Notes: generated from the letters alone by a model not told the origin. Shown: positions 24,886 through 33,588, counted from the stretch's first letter. The stretch is DNA of 43,836 nucleotides from an uncultured Pelagibacteraceae bacterium (GCA_902617975.1 CACMYV010000006.1:1-43836), one strand, 5' to 3'. Translations and numbers: made by a program.

Positions 24886-26010
24886 TTATTTCTTAAGATA
24901 ATTTAATCTACCCACAATTTCATCTCTATCCATGTAATAACCTTGTAGGTGTCTGTGTCCAGAATTTGGATCAAATTCAGTTCTTCCATGAAGCACTCTT
25001 CTATTATTGAATGTATATATATCTCCTGGTCTTAGCCTAAATTTTATTTGAAATTTGTCATCGTGTAAAAGTTTTCCAAATTTATGATGAGATTTATAAA
25101 CTTTATCCATTTGATCTGGATGACAATCTAAAGCGTCCATGGTTGCAGTGCTAAATCTAACATCATTATAATCACCATCTTTTGTTAAACTTATTGCAGT
25201 GCCATAAAAGCTTCTATGAGCTTCTTGTGTGTAATCTTTGTCTCTAAACTTTAAAGGTATTGTTGTTAGCGTATCAAAAGTATCTTTATCGTTTTTCTTT
25301 AAATATTCTGCTACAGCGAAAGCATCTACTGCAGATGAGTCACCACCTTTTGCTGAATTAACTAAACAATGTAAAAATTGATACCCAGGAGGATTTTCAA
25401 ACCATGGTAAATCCATATGATTTTGAAGAGCATGAGCTGTATAAGCTGAGTTATTAGGTTTTGGTATATTTATAACTTCAAAAGGTGTTTTAAAAAATGT
25501 CTCTCTTGTATGACTAATTCTGTTTAAAACAGGGAACGCTGAATTTTTTTCTACTGGAGCATTATAAACTATTGCTATTCCTTTATAATGAAGAAGCTCT
25601 AACCATTTAACCAACCCCTCTTCAGAAGATATAATTTCATTGTGATCTATATATATACTATCAATATTTTTTTCTAAACTACTATCCCATAATTGATAAG
25701 GTGATTTGTATTCTTCGTTATTTTTAATTGTGTAACAATTTTCTCTAAGCCAACTAATATCATAATGGCTTACATGATTTCCCTCACTCCACTCTATTTC
25801 CAATTTACCATCGCTATTAAGATTATATTTTTTTGGGTTTATATTTTCTGATACATCTAAAATATTAAACATTCGATGCCTAGAATCTTTATCGTGTGCT
25901 GTAGGACAATTATCTCTAAGCCACATATAATTAAATTTACTCTCTTTTCCGTCATCCCAAATTACTTGAAGATAAGTGCCGTTTTTTGAGATTTTTGAAA
26001 TTGAGTGCAT
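24886..26010 (-). CDS. Gamma-butyrobetaine hydroxylase-like Fe(II)/2-oxoglutarate dioxygenase
   Basis: From the ATG at 26010 the protein has 374 residues; the frame extends to a TTG at 26022, which is less likely. An N-terminal GBBH-like domain shows WLRDNC near residue 30, and a TauD/TfdA-type domain follows. The Fe ligands appear as H198 and D200 (NHMDLPW) and H341 (VLHGRTEF), with R353 in GHRHLQGYYMDRDE for 2-oxoglutarate. Spacing and motifs match BBOX1-type enzymes, which hydroxylate gamma-butyrobetaine to L-carnitine. The N-terminal zinc cluster is degenerate: only C35 of the usual three cysteines is kept. Carnitine-degrading genes lie just beyond the SDR gene, which supports the call. 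Trimethyllysine dioxygenase is the main alternative. Confidence 0.82.
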   Translation of the reverse strand: MHSISKISKNGTYLQVIWDDGKESKFNYMWLRDNCPTAHDKDSRHRMFNILDVSENINPKKYNLNSDGKLEIEWSEGNHVSHYDISWLRENCYTIKNNEEYKSPYQLWDSSLEKNIDSIYIDHNEIISSEEGLVKWLELLHYKGIAIVYNAPVEKNSAFPVLNRISHTRETFFKTPFEVINIPKPNNSAYTAHALQNHMDLPWFENPPGYQFLHCLVNSAKGGDSSAVDAFAVAEYLKKNDKDTFDTLTTIPLKFRDKDYTQEAHRSFYGTAISLTKDGDYNDVRFSTATMDALDCHPDQMDKVYKSHHKFGKLLHDDKFQIKFRLRPGDIYTFNNRRVLHGRTEFDPNSGHRHLQGYYMDRDEIVGRLNYLKK

Positions 26011-26112
26011 AATCAATATCAATATAAAATAATTTAATGCTCAATTCAATTATTAGTTGACATATTAATAGTTGGAAGATTTGTTAGTTTGAATTATCTT
26101 TTAAAATTAAAA

Positions 26113-26898
26113 ATGAGCATAACCTTAAAAAATAAAAAAATAATCATATCCGCAGGAGGTTCGGGTATTGGATGGAGTTCGGCAAAAATATTTTTAGATA
26201 AAGGTGCAACAGTATATCTTTGTGATACCAATTCAACTTTTCTGAATAAATGCAAGACGCACAAGCTCAATAATAAAAAATTATTTGTATTTCAGTGTGA
26301 TGCTTCGGATGAGAACCAAGTAAGAAATTTTTTTAGCAAAATAATAAAAAAAACAAAAAAAATTGATGCTCTAATAAATAACGTTGGAATTGCTGGGCCG
26401 ACAGGGACACTTGAAAAATTAAAAAGCAAGGATTGGGAAAATACATTAAAGGTAAACGTAATTAGCCATTTTTATTTTTCAAAATATTCAATTCCAATGC
26501 TAAAAAAAAATAAAGGTGGAGCTATAATAAATTTATCATCAACTGCAGGTATATTTGGATTTCCATTAAGATCTCCTTACTGTGCAAGTAAGTGGGCTGT
26601 TGTTGGTATAACCAAAACACTGGCAATGGAACTAGGAAAATTTAAAATTAGAGTAAACGCTATTTGTCCTGGAACAATAAAGGGAGATAGAATGGGTAGA
26701 GTAATAAGGGATAAATCGAAATTTTTAAATGTTTCAAAAAAATTAATAGAAAAAGAATTTGTTTCAATGACTTCGATGAATACATGGGTCTATGAGGAGG
26801 ATATTGGAAGAATTTGTAGCTTTTTAATTTCGAATGATGCACCAAGGATATCAGGACAAGTAATTGCTGTAGACGGCAATACTTTAAGAATGCATTAG
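26113..26898 (+). CDS. Short-chain dehydrogenase/reductase
   Basis: This 261-residue classical SDR starts at the ATG at 26113; an upstream TTG at 26089 would add eight residues with no support. The nucleotide-binding motif reads SAGGSGIGWS, in place of the more usual TGxxxGIG. NNVGIAG follows, and the active site has S143 (NLSSTAG) with Y156 and K160 in SPYCASK. The C-terminal SGQVIAVDGN is typical. The substrate is unknown. Its position between the dioxygenase and carnitine dehydrogenase genes makes a hydroxy acid of that pathway, or 3-hydroxybutyrate formed from acetoacetate, reasonable guesses. It is divergent from the dioxygenase gene and convergent with the GFA gene (3 bp). Confidence 0.88.
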   Translation: MSITLKNKKIIISAGGSGIGWSSAKIFLDKGATVYLCDTNSTFLNKCKTHKLNNKKLFVFQCDASDENQVRNFFSKIIKKTKKIDALINNVGIAGPTGTLEKLKSKDWENTLKVNVISHFYFSKYSIPMLKKNKGGAIINLSSTAGIFGFPLRSPYCASKWAVVGITKTLAMELGKFKIRVNAICPGTIKGDRMGRVIRDKSKFLNVSKKLIEKEFVSMTSMNTWVYEEDIGRICSFLISNDAPRISGQVIAVDGNTLRMH

Positions 26899-26901
26899 TA
26901 T

Positions 26902-27312
26902 TTAAACTTTAATATTTTTTTCGCTTATTTCCATAAATGGAAAATGAGACTCTTTATAGTGTATGTTCTCTGCTTTATTTAAAAAACTAATATCGTCTAG
27001 TAAACCTGCATATAAATAGTATTTTTTATACTTTTCTACATAAGTTAAAATAGGAGCAGCACATTTCCCACAAAAATGTTTTTTAATTTTATTACCACTG
27101 CCACCTTCATGTTCATAAATTTTTAATTTAGACTTATCTATATCTATTGCTCCATCTCTAAGTAGTATAATTGTCATTATTCCTCCTATTTTTTTTCTGC
27201 AATCAATACAATGACAATTGAAAACTAAAGGGACTTCATCAAGCTTAACCTTAAAAGTTATATTTCCACAGATACATCCACCAGTTTTATTTATAAAAAT
27301 TTTTTCTTTCAT
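26902..27312 (-). CDS. GFA (glutathione-dependent formaldehyde-activating-like) family zinc protein
   Basis: This 136-residue protein has its ATG at 27312, overlapping the carnitine dehydrogenase stop as TGATG; a TTG one codon earlier is not needed. The zinc-binding motifs of the GFA family are present: GGCICGN, CHCIDC and FCGKCAAP. Members bind zinc and some form adducts with glutathione and formaldehyde, but most are uncharacterised. Demethylation of betaines releases one-carbon units, so a formaldehyde-related role is possible but unproven. A second GFA gene is at 32106-32582, at the other edge of the carnitine/betaine block. Confidence 0.83.
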   Translation of the reverse strand: MKEKIFINKTGGCICGNITFKVKLDEVPLVFNCHCIDCRKKIGGIMTIILLRDGAIDIDKSKLKIYEHEGGSGNKIKKHFCGKCAAPILTYVEKYKKYYLYAGLLDDISFLNKAENIHYKESHFPFMEISEKNIKV

Positions 27313-28253
27313 CAATTTCTAATTTTATTCTCATATTTTTTTCTAATTTTTAATACATCAACTAAATATTGGTCCCTAATATTTGAAAGCATATTAATTG
27401 ATTTACCTTTAGCTTGTTTTTTTGTGCCTGATATAAGTTTATAAGATAATTTATTTGTTAACTTTGGAGCTTTTAATTTTGTCCAAGGCAATTTTAAGGC
27501 TGGACCAAATTGCTTTAACATATGTTTCATTCCTGCATTACCTCCAGCAAGATGAAAGGTTAAAAAGGTGCCCATTATTGAGTATCTAAGACCTGGTCCA
27601 TCTTCTATTGCACGATCTAATTCCTGTGTTGTTGCATAATTTTCATTAATAATATGTAGACCCTCTCTCCACAATGCCTCTTGAAGTCTATCCGATAAAT
27701 AACCTGGTAATTCTTTTTTGAGCATGATTGGCCTCATTGAGATTGATTTGTAATATTTGTTTGCATCTGAAAGAAACTTTCTTGTAGTTTTTTTTCCAGG
27801 AACTATTTCAACTGCTGGCAATAAATACGCTGGATTAAATGGATGTCCAATTATGCCTCTTTGAGGATTTTTACACTTAGAAAAAATTTTAGAGGGCAAA
27901 AGTCCTGACGAACTTGAAGAAATAATTACATTTGATTTTACATATTTAGAGATTTTTTGGATTAAATCAGTTTTAACTTTATAATTCTCTAATACACTTT
28001 CTTGAACAAAATTCACATTTGAAAGAGCCTTTTCCAAAGAATTAAAGAATTTTAAATTTTTAATTAAAATTTTTTTTCCAAAAAGTTTTTTTATACTTTT
28101 TGAAGTTCTTTTTATTTCTTTTAAAACATAGTTTTTGAGATTTTTGTTTTGATCATATGCATGAACAATTTTGTTGTGAGCTAAATTTCTTATTATCCAG
28201 CCAGTCCCTATGACACCAGTTCCAACTATTCCTACAGTTTTAATTTTTGACAT
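27312..28253 (-). CDS. lcdH: L-carnitine dehydrogenase-like 3-hydroxyacyl-CoA dehydrogenase family enzyme
   Basis: This 313-residue protein has an N-terminal Rossmann domain, GIVGTGVIGTGW, and the family motif GHPFNPAYLLPAVEIVPG. Carnitine dehydrogenases (CdhA/LcdH) are about 310-320 residues when not fused to a thioesterase and act on free carnitine, oxidising it to 3-dehydrocarnitine with NAD. The next gene upstream, overlapping by one base (TAATG), encodes the DUF849 enzyme that uses dehydrocarnitine, and a separate thioesterase is nearby. This is the cdhA-cdhC-cdhB set described in Pseudomonas. 3-Hydroxybutyryl-CoA dehydrogenase is the alternative, made less likely by the neighbours. Confidence 0.83.
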   Translation of the reverse strand: MSKIKTVGIVGTGVIGTGWIIRNLAHNKIVHAYDQNKNLKNYVLKEIKRTSKSIKKLFGKKILIKNLKFFNSLEKALSNVNFVQESVLENYKVKTDLIQKISKYVKSNVIISSSSSGLLPSKIFSKCKNPQRGIIGHPFNPAYLLPAVEIVPGKKTTRKFLSDANKYYKSISMRPIMLKKELPGYLSDRLQEALWREGLHIINENYATTQELDRAIEDGPGLRYSIMGTFLTFHLAGGNAGMKHMLKQFGPALKLPWTKLKAPKLTNKLSYKLISGTKKQAKGKSINMLSNIRDQYLVDVLKIRKKYENKIRN

Positions 28254-29140
28254 TACTTGTGTTTTACAAGCTTTAATTTTTCTCTTGTTTCTGAAGGTGA
28301 CATAATCTCTACACCAAGATCTGTGACGATCCTTATAGCTTTCTCAACTAATTGAGGATTTGTTGCCAATTTTCCTTTGGATAAATATAAATTATCCTCT
28401 AAACCAACTCTTGGGTTACCTCCCATTACTACAGTTTGAGCAACATATGGCATTTCGTTTTTAGATATTGCAAAACCTGACCATATACCTTCTTTAGGCA
28501 TTATATCTTTCATCGCCTGCATAGCTAATGGTGTTGCCGGTGCACCCCATGGAATTCCTAAACACATTTGAAAAAGAGGTGGATCACTTAATAATCCCTC
28601 TTTATATAATTGAGCACCAAACCACATGTTTCCTAAATCAAAAGCTTCTATTTCAGGTTTAACTTTTATTTCTTGAAGTTTTTTTGCAGCTTTTCTTAAA
28701 TCGTTAGGTGTGTTGACTGTGATAACTGAACTATCTCCAAAATTTAAGGTTCCGCAATCAAGTGTGCATATTTCTGGAAGAAATTGTTCTGCATTAGCAA
28801 TTCTTTCCATTACATTTGCCATGTCTGTCATTGGACCAAAGTCTAAAGGGTTCTTGCCTTGGCCGATATCTAAATCACCACCCATGCCTGTCGTGAGATT
28901 AAGAATTACATCAGTTTCAGATGATCTCACTCTGTCAACCACTTCTTTATAAAGCTCGAGTCTTCTACTTGGAGTTCCATCTTCCTCTCTGACATGGATA
29001 TGGGCAATTGCAGCACCAGCTTTAGCAGACTCTATTGCTGCTTTTGCAATTTGCTCTGGAGTTTTAGGTAAATCAGGATGTTTACTTGCTGTATCACCAG
29101 ATCCTGTAACTGCACATGAGATGAAGACCTTATTGTTCAT
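28253..29140 (-). CDS. BKACE (DUF849) beta-keto acid cleavage enzyme, probable dehydrocarnitine:acetyl-CoA enzyme
   Basis: This 295-residue TIM-barrel protein shows the DUF849 start (VFISCAVTGSGD), the zinc-binding HxH (H47 and H49 in AHIHVRE), LNLTTGMGG and GGNPRVGLEDN. BKACE enzymes combine a beta-keto acid with acetyl-CoA to give a new CoA ester and acetoacetate. In carnitine degradation the member CdhC makes betainyl-CoA and acetoacetate from dehydrocarnitine. Next to a carnitine dehydrogenase gene and opposite a hotdog thioesterase gene, this is the best fit. It is the first gene of its minus-strand operon, 59 bp from the divergent CitE-like gene. Confidence 0.86.
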   Translation of the reverse strand: MNNKVFISCAVTGSGDTASKHPDLPKTPEQIAKAAIESAKAGAAIAHIHVREEDGTPSRRLELYKEVVDRVRSSETDVILNLTTGMGGDLDIGQGKNPLDFGPMTDMANVMERIANAEQFLPEICTLDCGTLNFGDSSVITVNTPNDLRKAAKKLQEIKVKPEIEAFDLGNMWFGAQLYKEGLLSDPPLFQMCLGIPWGAPATPLAMQAMKDIMPKEGIWSGFAISKNEMPYVAQTVVMGGNPRVGLEDNLYLSKGKLATNPQLVEKAIRIVTDLGVEIMSPSETREKLKLVKHK

Positions 29141-29199
29141 TTTTATTTCTAGTAAAATATAATATCATATCATTAACAATTATAAGAAATAAAAATTTA

Positions 29200-30060
29200 A
29201 TGGACTTAAATAAACTAAGGGTTAGACGTAGTTTTATATTTACACCAGGTCTTCAACCAGAGATGTTTCCAAAAGCCTTGGCTTCAGGAGCTGATATGGT
29301 TTGTATAGAATTAGAAGATGGAATTGCCATGAAAGATAAAGACGAGGCAAGGAAAAATACTATTGAAGCATTAAAGTCACTAGAAGTAAAAAATGATGTT
29401 GAATTAGTTGTTAGATTAAATTGTCAAAGAACTAAAAATGGTCTTTTAGACTTAGAAGCTATTGCTTCAAATAAACTAAAGGTTAAAGCCATCATGTTGC
29501 CGAAAGTTAAAACACCTGATGAAATTACATTTATTGATGATATGCTTACTGATTGTGGTTTAGATACTGATCTTCATGTTATAATGGAAACTAATCAAGC
29601 TCTTGAAAGTATTTATGATATTGCACATTCTAGCGATAGAATAGTTGCTTTATATTTTGGTGGAGAGGATATGGCAGCAGAATTGAGAGTGGAAAACAAA
29701 TTAGAGAATTTAGTTTATGCAAGATCAAGGTTAGTTCATGCTGGTGCAAGTAAAGGAGTTGATGTTATTGATGTTCCTTATTTAAATTTAGAAGATATGG
29801 AAGGAATGAAAAAAGAAGCACAGTTTGTTAAAAACTTAGGTTTCACTGGGAAAGGATCTATTCATCCAAAGCAAATAAGTATTTTAAATGAAATTTTTAC
29901 TCCAACAGAGGAAGAAATAAGTAAAGCTAAAAGAATTATGGATCAATTTAAAAAAGCAAACACAGGTTTAGTTGTAATAGATGGTAAATTGATAGAAAGA
30001 CCTGTTTTACGAGAGATGCAAAGAAAATTGTTAGTAGCAAATAAAATAAACAAAAGCTGA
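29200..30060 (+). CDS. HpcH/HpaI (CitE-like) aldolase/lyase family protein
   Basis: This 286-residue protein is of the CitE/malyl-CoA lyase type. RRSFIFTPGLQPEMF at the start, IELEDGIAMKDKDEAR (metal and CoA-site region), YFGGEDMAAELR and KGSIHPKQ are characteristic. Such enzymes cleave or hydrolyse malyl-CoA, methylmalyl-CoA or citramalyl-CoA-type esters. Its role next to the carnitine genes is not part of the described cdh pathway, so it may process acetyl-CoA/glyoxylate or a CoA ester made nearby. It leads a plus-strand run with the thioesterase (4 bp) and GMC oxidoreductase genes. Confidence 0.84.
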   Translation: MDLNKLRVRRSFIFTPGLQPEMFPKALASGADMVCIELEDGIAMKDKDEARKNTIEALKSLEVKNDVELVVRLNCQRTKNGLLDLEAIASNKLKVKAIMLPKVKTPDEITFIDDMLTDCGLDTDLHVIMETNQALESIYDIAHSSDRIVALYFGGEDMAAELRVENKLENLVYARSRLVHAGASKGVDVIDVPYLNLEDMEGMKKEAQFVKNLGFTGKGSIHPKQISILNEIFTPTEEEISKAKRIMDQFKKANTGLVVIDGKLIERPVLREMQRKLLVANKINKS

Positions 30061-30064
30061 TAAA

Positions 30065-30532
30065 ATGTCATTTCATTTGGCTTCGAGAAAAATAATAAAA
30101 GATTGGACAGATTATAATGAGCATATGAACATGGCTTATTATGTTTTAATTTTTGATGAGGCATGGGAAACAATGCTTAATAAATTTGATATGGGCGGAG
30201 CTAAAGCACAAATAAATAAAAGAAGTACAATGGTGGTTGAAACAAGAACAACTTACGACAATGAAGTTAAAGAAAATGAAGAAGTTGATGTTTATTGCAC
30301 TTTCTTTGATCATGATAAGAAAAGATTACATTTAAAATGTGAGATGATCGAAAAAAAAACAGGAAAACTTGCTGCAACTACAGAAAGTATATCTCTTTAT
30401 ATCGATCTTGAAAAAAGAAAAGTTACAGAATTTGAAGAAGATAAAATAAAAATTATGGATGATTTTATTAACGAAAATAAAAATAGTTTTAAATCAGATA
30501 AATTAGTACTTGCAGATAAACTTAAAAAGTAA
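30065..30532 (+). CDS. Hotdog-fold thioesterase, probable betainyl-CoA thioesterase
   Basis: This 155-residue protein has the 4-hydroxybenzoyl-CoA-thioesterase-like start DWTDYNEHMNMAYYV, whose Asp/Asn-His region is the active site of this family, and a later LHLKCEMIEKKTGKLAATTE strand-helix-strand pattern. It resembles the thioesterase (CdhB) that is separate in Pseudomonas or fused to carnitine dehydrogenase in other bacteria. That enzyme releases glycine betaine from betainyl-CoA. The next gene, a choline-dehydrogenase-like oxidase, starts directly after its stop, so both may feed the same glycine betaine pool. Confidence 0.78.
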   Translation: MSFHLASRKIIKDWTDYNEHMNMAYYVLIFDEAWETMLNKFDMGGAKAQINKRSTMVVETRTTYDNEVKENEEVDVYCTFFDHDKKRLHLKCEMIEKKTGKLAATTESISLYIDLEKRKVTEFEEDKIKIMDDFINENKNSFKSDKLVLADKLKK

Positions 30533-32113
30533 ATGAATTTTGACTACATAATTGTTGGAGCTGGTACAGCAGGATGTGTTCTTGCAAATAGATTAAGTGA
30601 AAATGGGAAATTTAATGTTGCCTTGTTTGAGGCAGGTGGATCTAGTGATATTTGGAAGGTTAATATGCCTTTGGCAATTTTGTATGCAATGCATGATCCA
30701 AAATATAATTATAAATATTATTCGGAACCAGAACCTAATTTAAATAATAGGAGATTATTTTGCCCAAGAGGAAAAATGATAGGTGGTTGTTCTGCACATA
30801 ATGGGATGGTTTATGTTCGAGGAAATAAAAACGACTATGAGAGATGGGCCTCATTTGGCTTGAAATCATGGTCTTATGAAAATGTTTTACCATTTTTTAA
30901 AAAAATTGAGACGTGGTCCGAAGGAGAGAATGAATTCAGAGGTGGGAAAGGAATTTTACCAGTAAATCAATCCAAAAACAAAAATCCGTTGTTTAGTGCT
31001 TTTATTAATGCTTCAGTCGAAGCAGGGTATAAAAAAAATAAAGATATGAACGGAGAAGATCAAGAGGGATTTGGAATGTATGATATTACAATTCATAAAG
31101 GTCAAAGGGCTAGCGCTTCTAAATATTATCTAGAGCCAGCAAAAAAAAGAAAAAATTTAAAAGTTTTTACTAATTCTTTTGCTGAAAGGATTATTTTTGA
31201 GGGAAAAAAAGCAGTTGGAATAGAAGTAAATATTAAAAATAAAGTCACAAAGGTTTACGCTAAGAAAGAAGTTGTTTTAAGCGGGGGTTCAATCAATTCA
31301 CCACAACTATTGATGTTATCAGGTGTAGGACCTGAAAAAGATTTAAAAGATAAAGGAATTAATGTTGTACACTCGTTAGAGGGAGTAGGTCAAAATTTAC
31401 AAGACCATTTAGAAACCTACATTCAGCAAGAATGTAAAACTAAAGATACGCTCTATTCTTATGTTAACAAAATAAATATGCTTAAAATTGGTATTCAATG
31501 GTTTCTTTCAAAAAGTGGTCCATGTTCTACTTCATTTTTAGAAGCAGGTGGTTTCTGCAAATCTTCAGAAGACAAAAGCTATCCGAATATTCAATTTCAT
31601 TTTTTTCCAGCATTTGTAATCGATCATGGATTAGTTGATCCTGACAGACATGGTTATCAATTACATGCAAGTTTGAACCAACCTAAAAGTAGAGGACATA
31701 TTAAATTAAATAGCTCAAATCCATACGATTACCCAAAAATTCAATTTAATTATTTAAAAGATGAATATGATTTAAAAGAAACAATTAAGTGTGTTCGTGT
31801 AGCTAGAAAGATTTTAAGTCAAGATTCAATGAAACCTTACGCTGGAAAAGAAATAGGTCCAGGTGAAAGTGCAACTGATGATGAACAAATAACCGAGTAT
31901 ATTAGGTCAAAAGCCGAAACAGCTTATCATCCATCCTGTACATTAAAAATGGGAGTGGACAAAATGGCAGTAGTTGACGAAAAATTGAAAGTTCATGGTT
32001 TAGAAAATTTAAGAGTTGCAGATGCCTCGGTTATGCCAGAGATTACAAGTGGTAATTTAAATGCACCTACTTTAATGATAGGTGAAAGAGCAGCAGATTT
32101 TATCCTTAATTAG
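30533..32113 (+). CDS. GMC-family oxidoreductase, choline dehydrogenase-like
   Basis: This 526-residue FAD enzyme has the ADP-binding start YIIVGAGTAGCVLANRL, the GMC signature GGCSAHNGMVYVRG, and the C-terminal HPSCTLKMG with H466 and SGNLNAPTLMIGE with N510. The His/Asn pair corresponds to the catalytic pair of choline oxidase and dehydrogenase. It would oxidise an alcohol, with choline to betaine aldehyde the most attractive reaction here. Many GMC proteins act on other alcohols, so the substrate stays open. Its last 8 bases (32106-32113) overlap the end of the convergent GFA gene. Confidence 0.87.
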   Translation: MNFDYIIVGAGTAGCVLANRLSENGKFNVALFEAGGSSDIWKVNMPLAILYAMHDPKYNYKYYSEPEPNLNNRRLFCPRGKMIGGCSAHNGMVYVRGNKNDYERWASFGLKSWSYENVLPFFKKIETWSEGENEFRGGKGILPVNQSKNKNPLFSAFINASVEAGYKKNKDMNGEDQEGFGMYDITIHKGQRASASKYYLEPAKKRKNLKVFTNSFAERIIFEGKKAVGIEVNIKNKVTKVYAKKEVVLSGGSINSPQLLMLSGVGPEKDLKDKGINVVHSLEGVGQNLQDHLETYIQQECKTKDTLYSYVNKINMLKIGIQWFLSKSGPCSTSFLEAGGFCKSSEDKSYPNIQFHFFPAFVIDHGLVDPDRHGYQLHASLNQPKSRGHIKLNSSNPYDYPKIQFNYLKDEYDLKETIKCVRVARKILSQDSMKPYAGKEIGPGESATDDEQITEYIRSKAETAYHPSCTLKMGVDKMAVVDEKLKVHGLENLRVADASVMPEITSGNLNAPTLMIGERAADFILN

Positions 32114-32582
32114 TCTCGAGATATTCTTTATATCTATCTAAACTTTCTTTAGGCCAAGCAATTTTTGGATCATACATTTCATCATAGCAAATATTTTTGT
32201 CTGCAATATCTATCCATGGATCCTTATCTTTTACAAATATATGTGCTTGAGGTGGAAAGTCTTTCGGTTTCAAAAGAGTCTTTGTTCTAACTGTTAATCT
32301 TCTAATTGCAAATTCATAATCGGCATAAATATAAACCCCACATTTTTTACAAAAGTAATGAGTACATTTTTTCCCACTACCTGCAATCAATTCAGCTTTT
32401 AAAAGTTTACCACTAATTTTAAAAGAATCTTCAAAAATGCTAGTATTAATTACATAAGATGATCCAGTTAATTTTTTACAATCTAAACAATGGCAGACCT
32501 GAGTAAAAAGAGGTTTACTATTTATTGAATACTTTACACTCCCACAAATACATCCACCATAAATTGGTTCAAAATCACTCAT
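32106..32582 (-). CDS. GFA family zinc protein (second copy)
   Basis: This 158-residue protein has the same zinc motifs as the one at 26902-27312: GGCICGSVKY, CHCLDCKKLTG and FCKKCGVY. The core is CENP-V/GFA fold and the C-terminal 50 residues are longer than in the first copy. No reaction can be assigned with confidence. It is a single-gene unit, overlapping the GMC gene tail to tail and divergent from an EamA gene 58 bp away. Confidence 0.83.
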   Translation of the reverse strand: MSDFEPIYGGCICGSVKYSINSKPLFTQVCHCLDCKKLTGSSYVINTSIFEDSFKISGKLLKAELIAGSGKKCTHYFCKKCGVYIYADYEFAIRRLTVRTKTLLKPKDFPPQAHIFVKDKDPWIDIADKNICYDEMYDPKIAWPKESLDRYKEYLETN

Positions 32583-32640
32583 TTCTTTAAGAGTATCTTA
32601 TTAATTATGAAGGTTAAAGTTTTTTTGATATAGGTGCGAT

Positions 32641-33588
32641 ATGCAAACAAACAATAATACAAAGGGTATTTTTTTTATTATGACTGGAATGGCCTTTTTT
32701 TCCATTCAAGACTCATTAATAAAGTTCATTTTTGAAGATATTGCATTATTTGAGTTATATTTGGGAAGAACTTTAATACAAGCGACTATTCTTATATCTT
32801 TTTTTTTAATAACAAAAAAAAAAATTACTCTTAAAACACATTATCCTTTTTTAACTTTAGTTAGAGTTGTTTGTTTCTTTTTTGGATTTGCTTTTTTTTA
32901 TATTTCTTTAACCTTTATGTCTTTAGCGATGGTTAGTGCTTTGTTTTTCTCATGTCCTTTCTTTATGTCTATGTTTGCTAAATTTTTCTTAAAAGAACAA
33001 ATTGGAATTAGAAGATGGAGTGCAATTGTTGTAGGTTTTATAGGAGTATTAATTGTTCTTAATCCAACACTTGAGGAATTTAATTTTTTCAAATTAGCAC
33101 CTGTTGGATGTGCACTTTGTTATGCTTGCTCGATGACAATTACAAAATATACTTCCGATAAAGATAATATTTATACTCAAATGACTTTGCTTTATATTTT
33201 TGCGGTTATTGTAAGTTTAATTATTTATCTAGTTAGTGGAGATGGAAAATTTAATAATTTTTCTGATCCTACTTTAAAGTTTATCGTGAGAGAATGGTTT
33301 ACTAACCCTTCGGCTTCATGGCCTTATGTTTTTGTAATGGGAGTGGTTGCTTCTATATCTTTCTTTTGTGTCTTTTCAGCTTATAGTATTGCTTCACCGT
33401 CAATTGTATCTTTGTTTGAATACTCTTATATAATTTTTGCGATGATTGCAGGATACATATTATTTAAAACAATACCTGAGCCAAGAACGTTTCTTGGAGC
33501 AGCTATTATTATTTCTGCTGGAGTATATATTTACTTTAGGGAAAAAGTGAGAGGTCAAATGATTGCGACAGACACTCCAAACAGATAA
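32641..33588 (+). CDS. EamA/DMT superfamily transporter
   Basis: This 315-residue protein has about ten hydrophobic segments in two EamA repeats. MVSALFFSCPFFMS and IGIRRWSAIVVGFIGV mirror the matching segments of the protein at 19571-20503, so they are paralogues. The substrate and direction are unknown. It precedes the branched-chain-type binding-protein gene by 112 bp. That gap contains a 14-bp palindrome, so the two genes are probably transcribed separately. Confidence 0.87.
   Translation: MQTNNNTKGIFFIMTGMAFFSIQDSLIKFIFEDIALFELYLGRTLIQATILISFFLITKKKITLKTHYPFLTLVRVVCFFFGFAFFYISLTFMSLAMVSALFFSCPFFMSMFAKFFLKEQIGIRRWSAIVVGFIGVLIVLNPTLEEFNFFKLAPVGCALCYACSMTITKYTSDKDNIYTQMTLLYIFAVIVSLIIYLVSGDGKFNNFSDPTLKFIVREWFTNPSASWPYVFVMGVVASISFFCVFSAYSIASPSIVSLFEYSYIIFAMIAGYILFKTIPEPRTFLGAAIIISAGVYIYFREKVRGQMIATDTPNR

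Noticed and set aside
26057-26086. Perfect TTGACA before the SDR gene as a promoter
   Set aside because: No acceptable -10 box lies 16-19 bases downstream, so a promoter is not called.
29173-29182. TTAACAATTA shared between the leaders at 29173 and 33681
   Set aside because: A 10-base AT-rich match is expected by chance in this composition; there is no further similarity around it.
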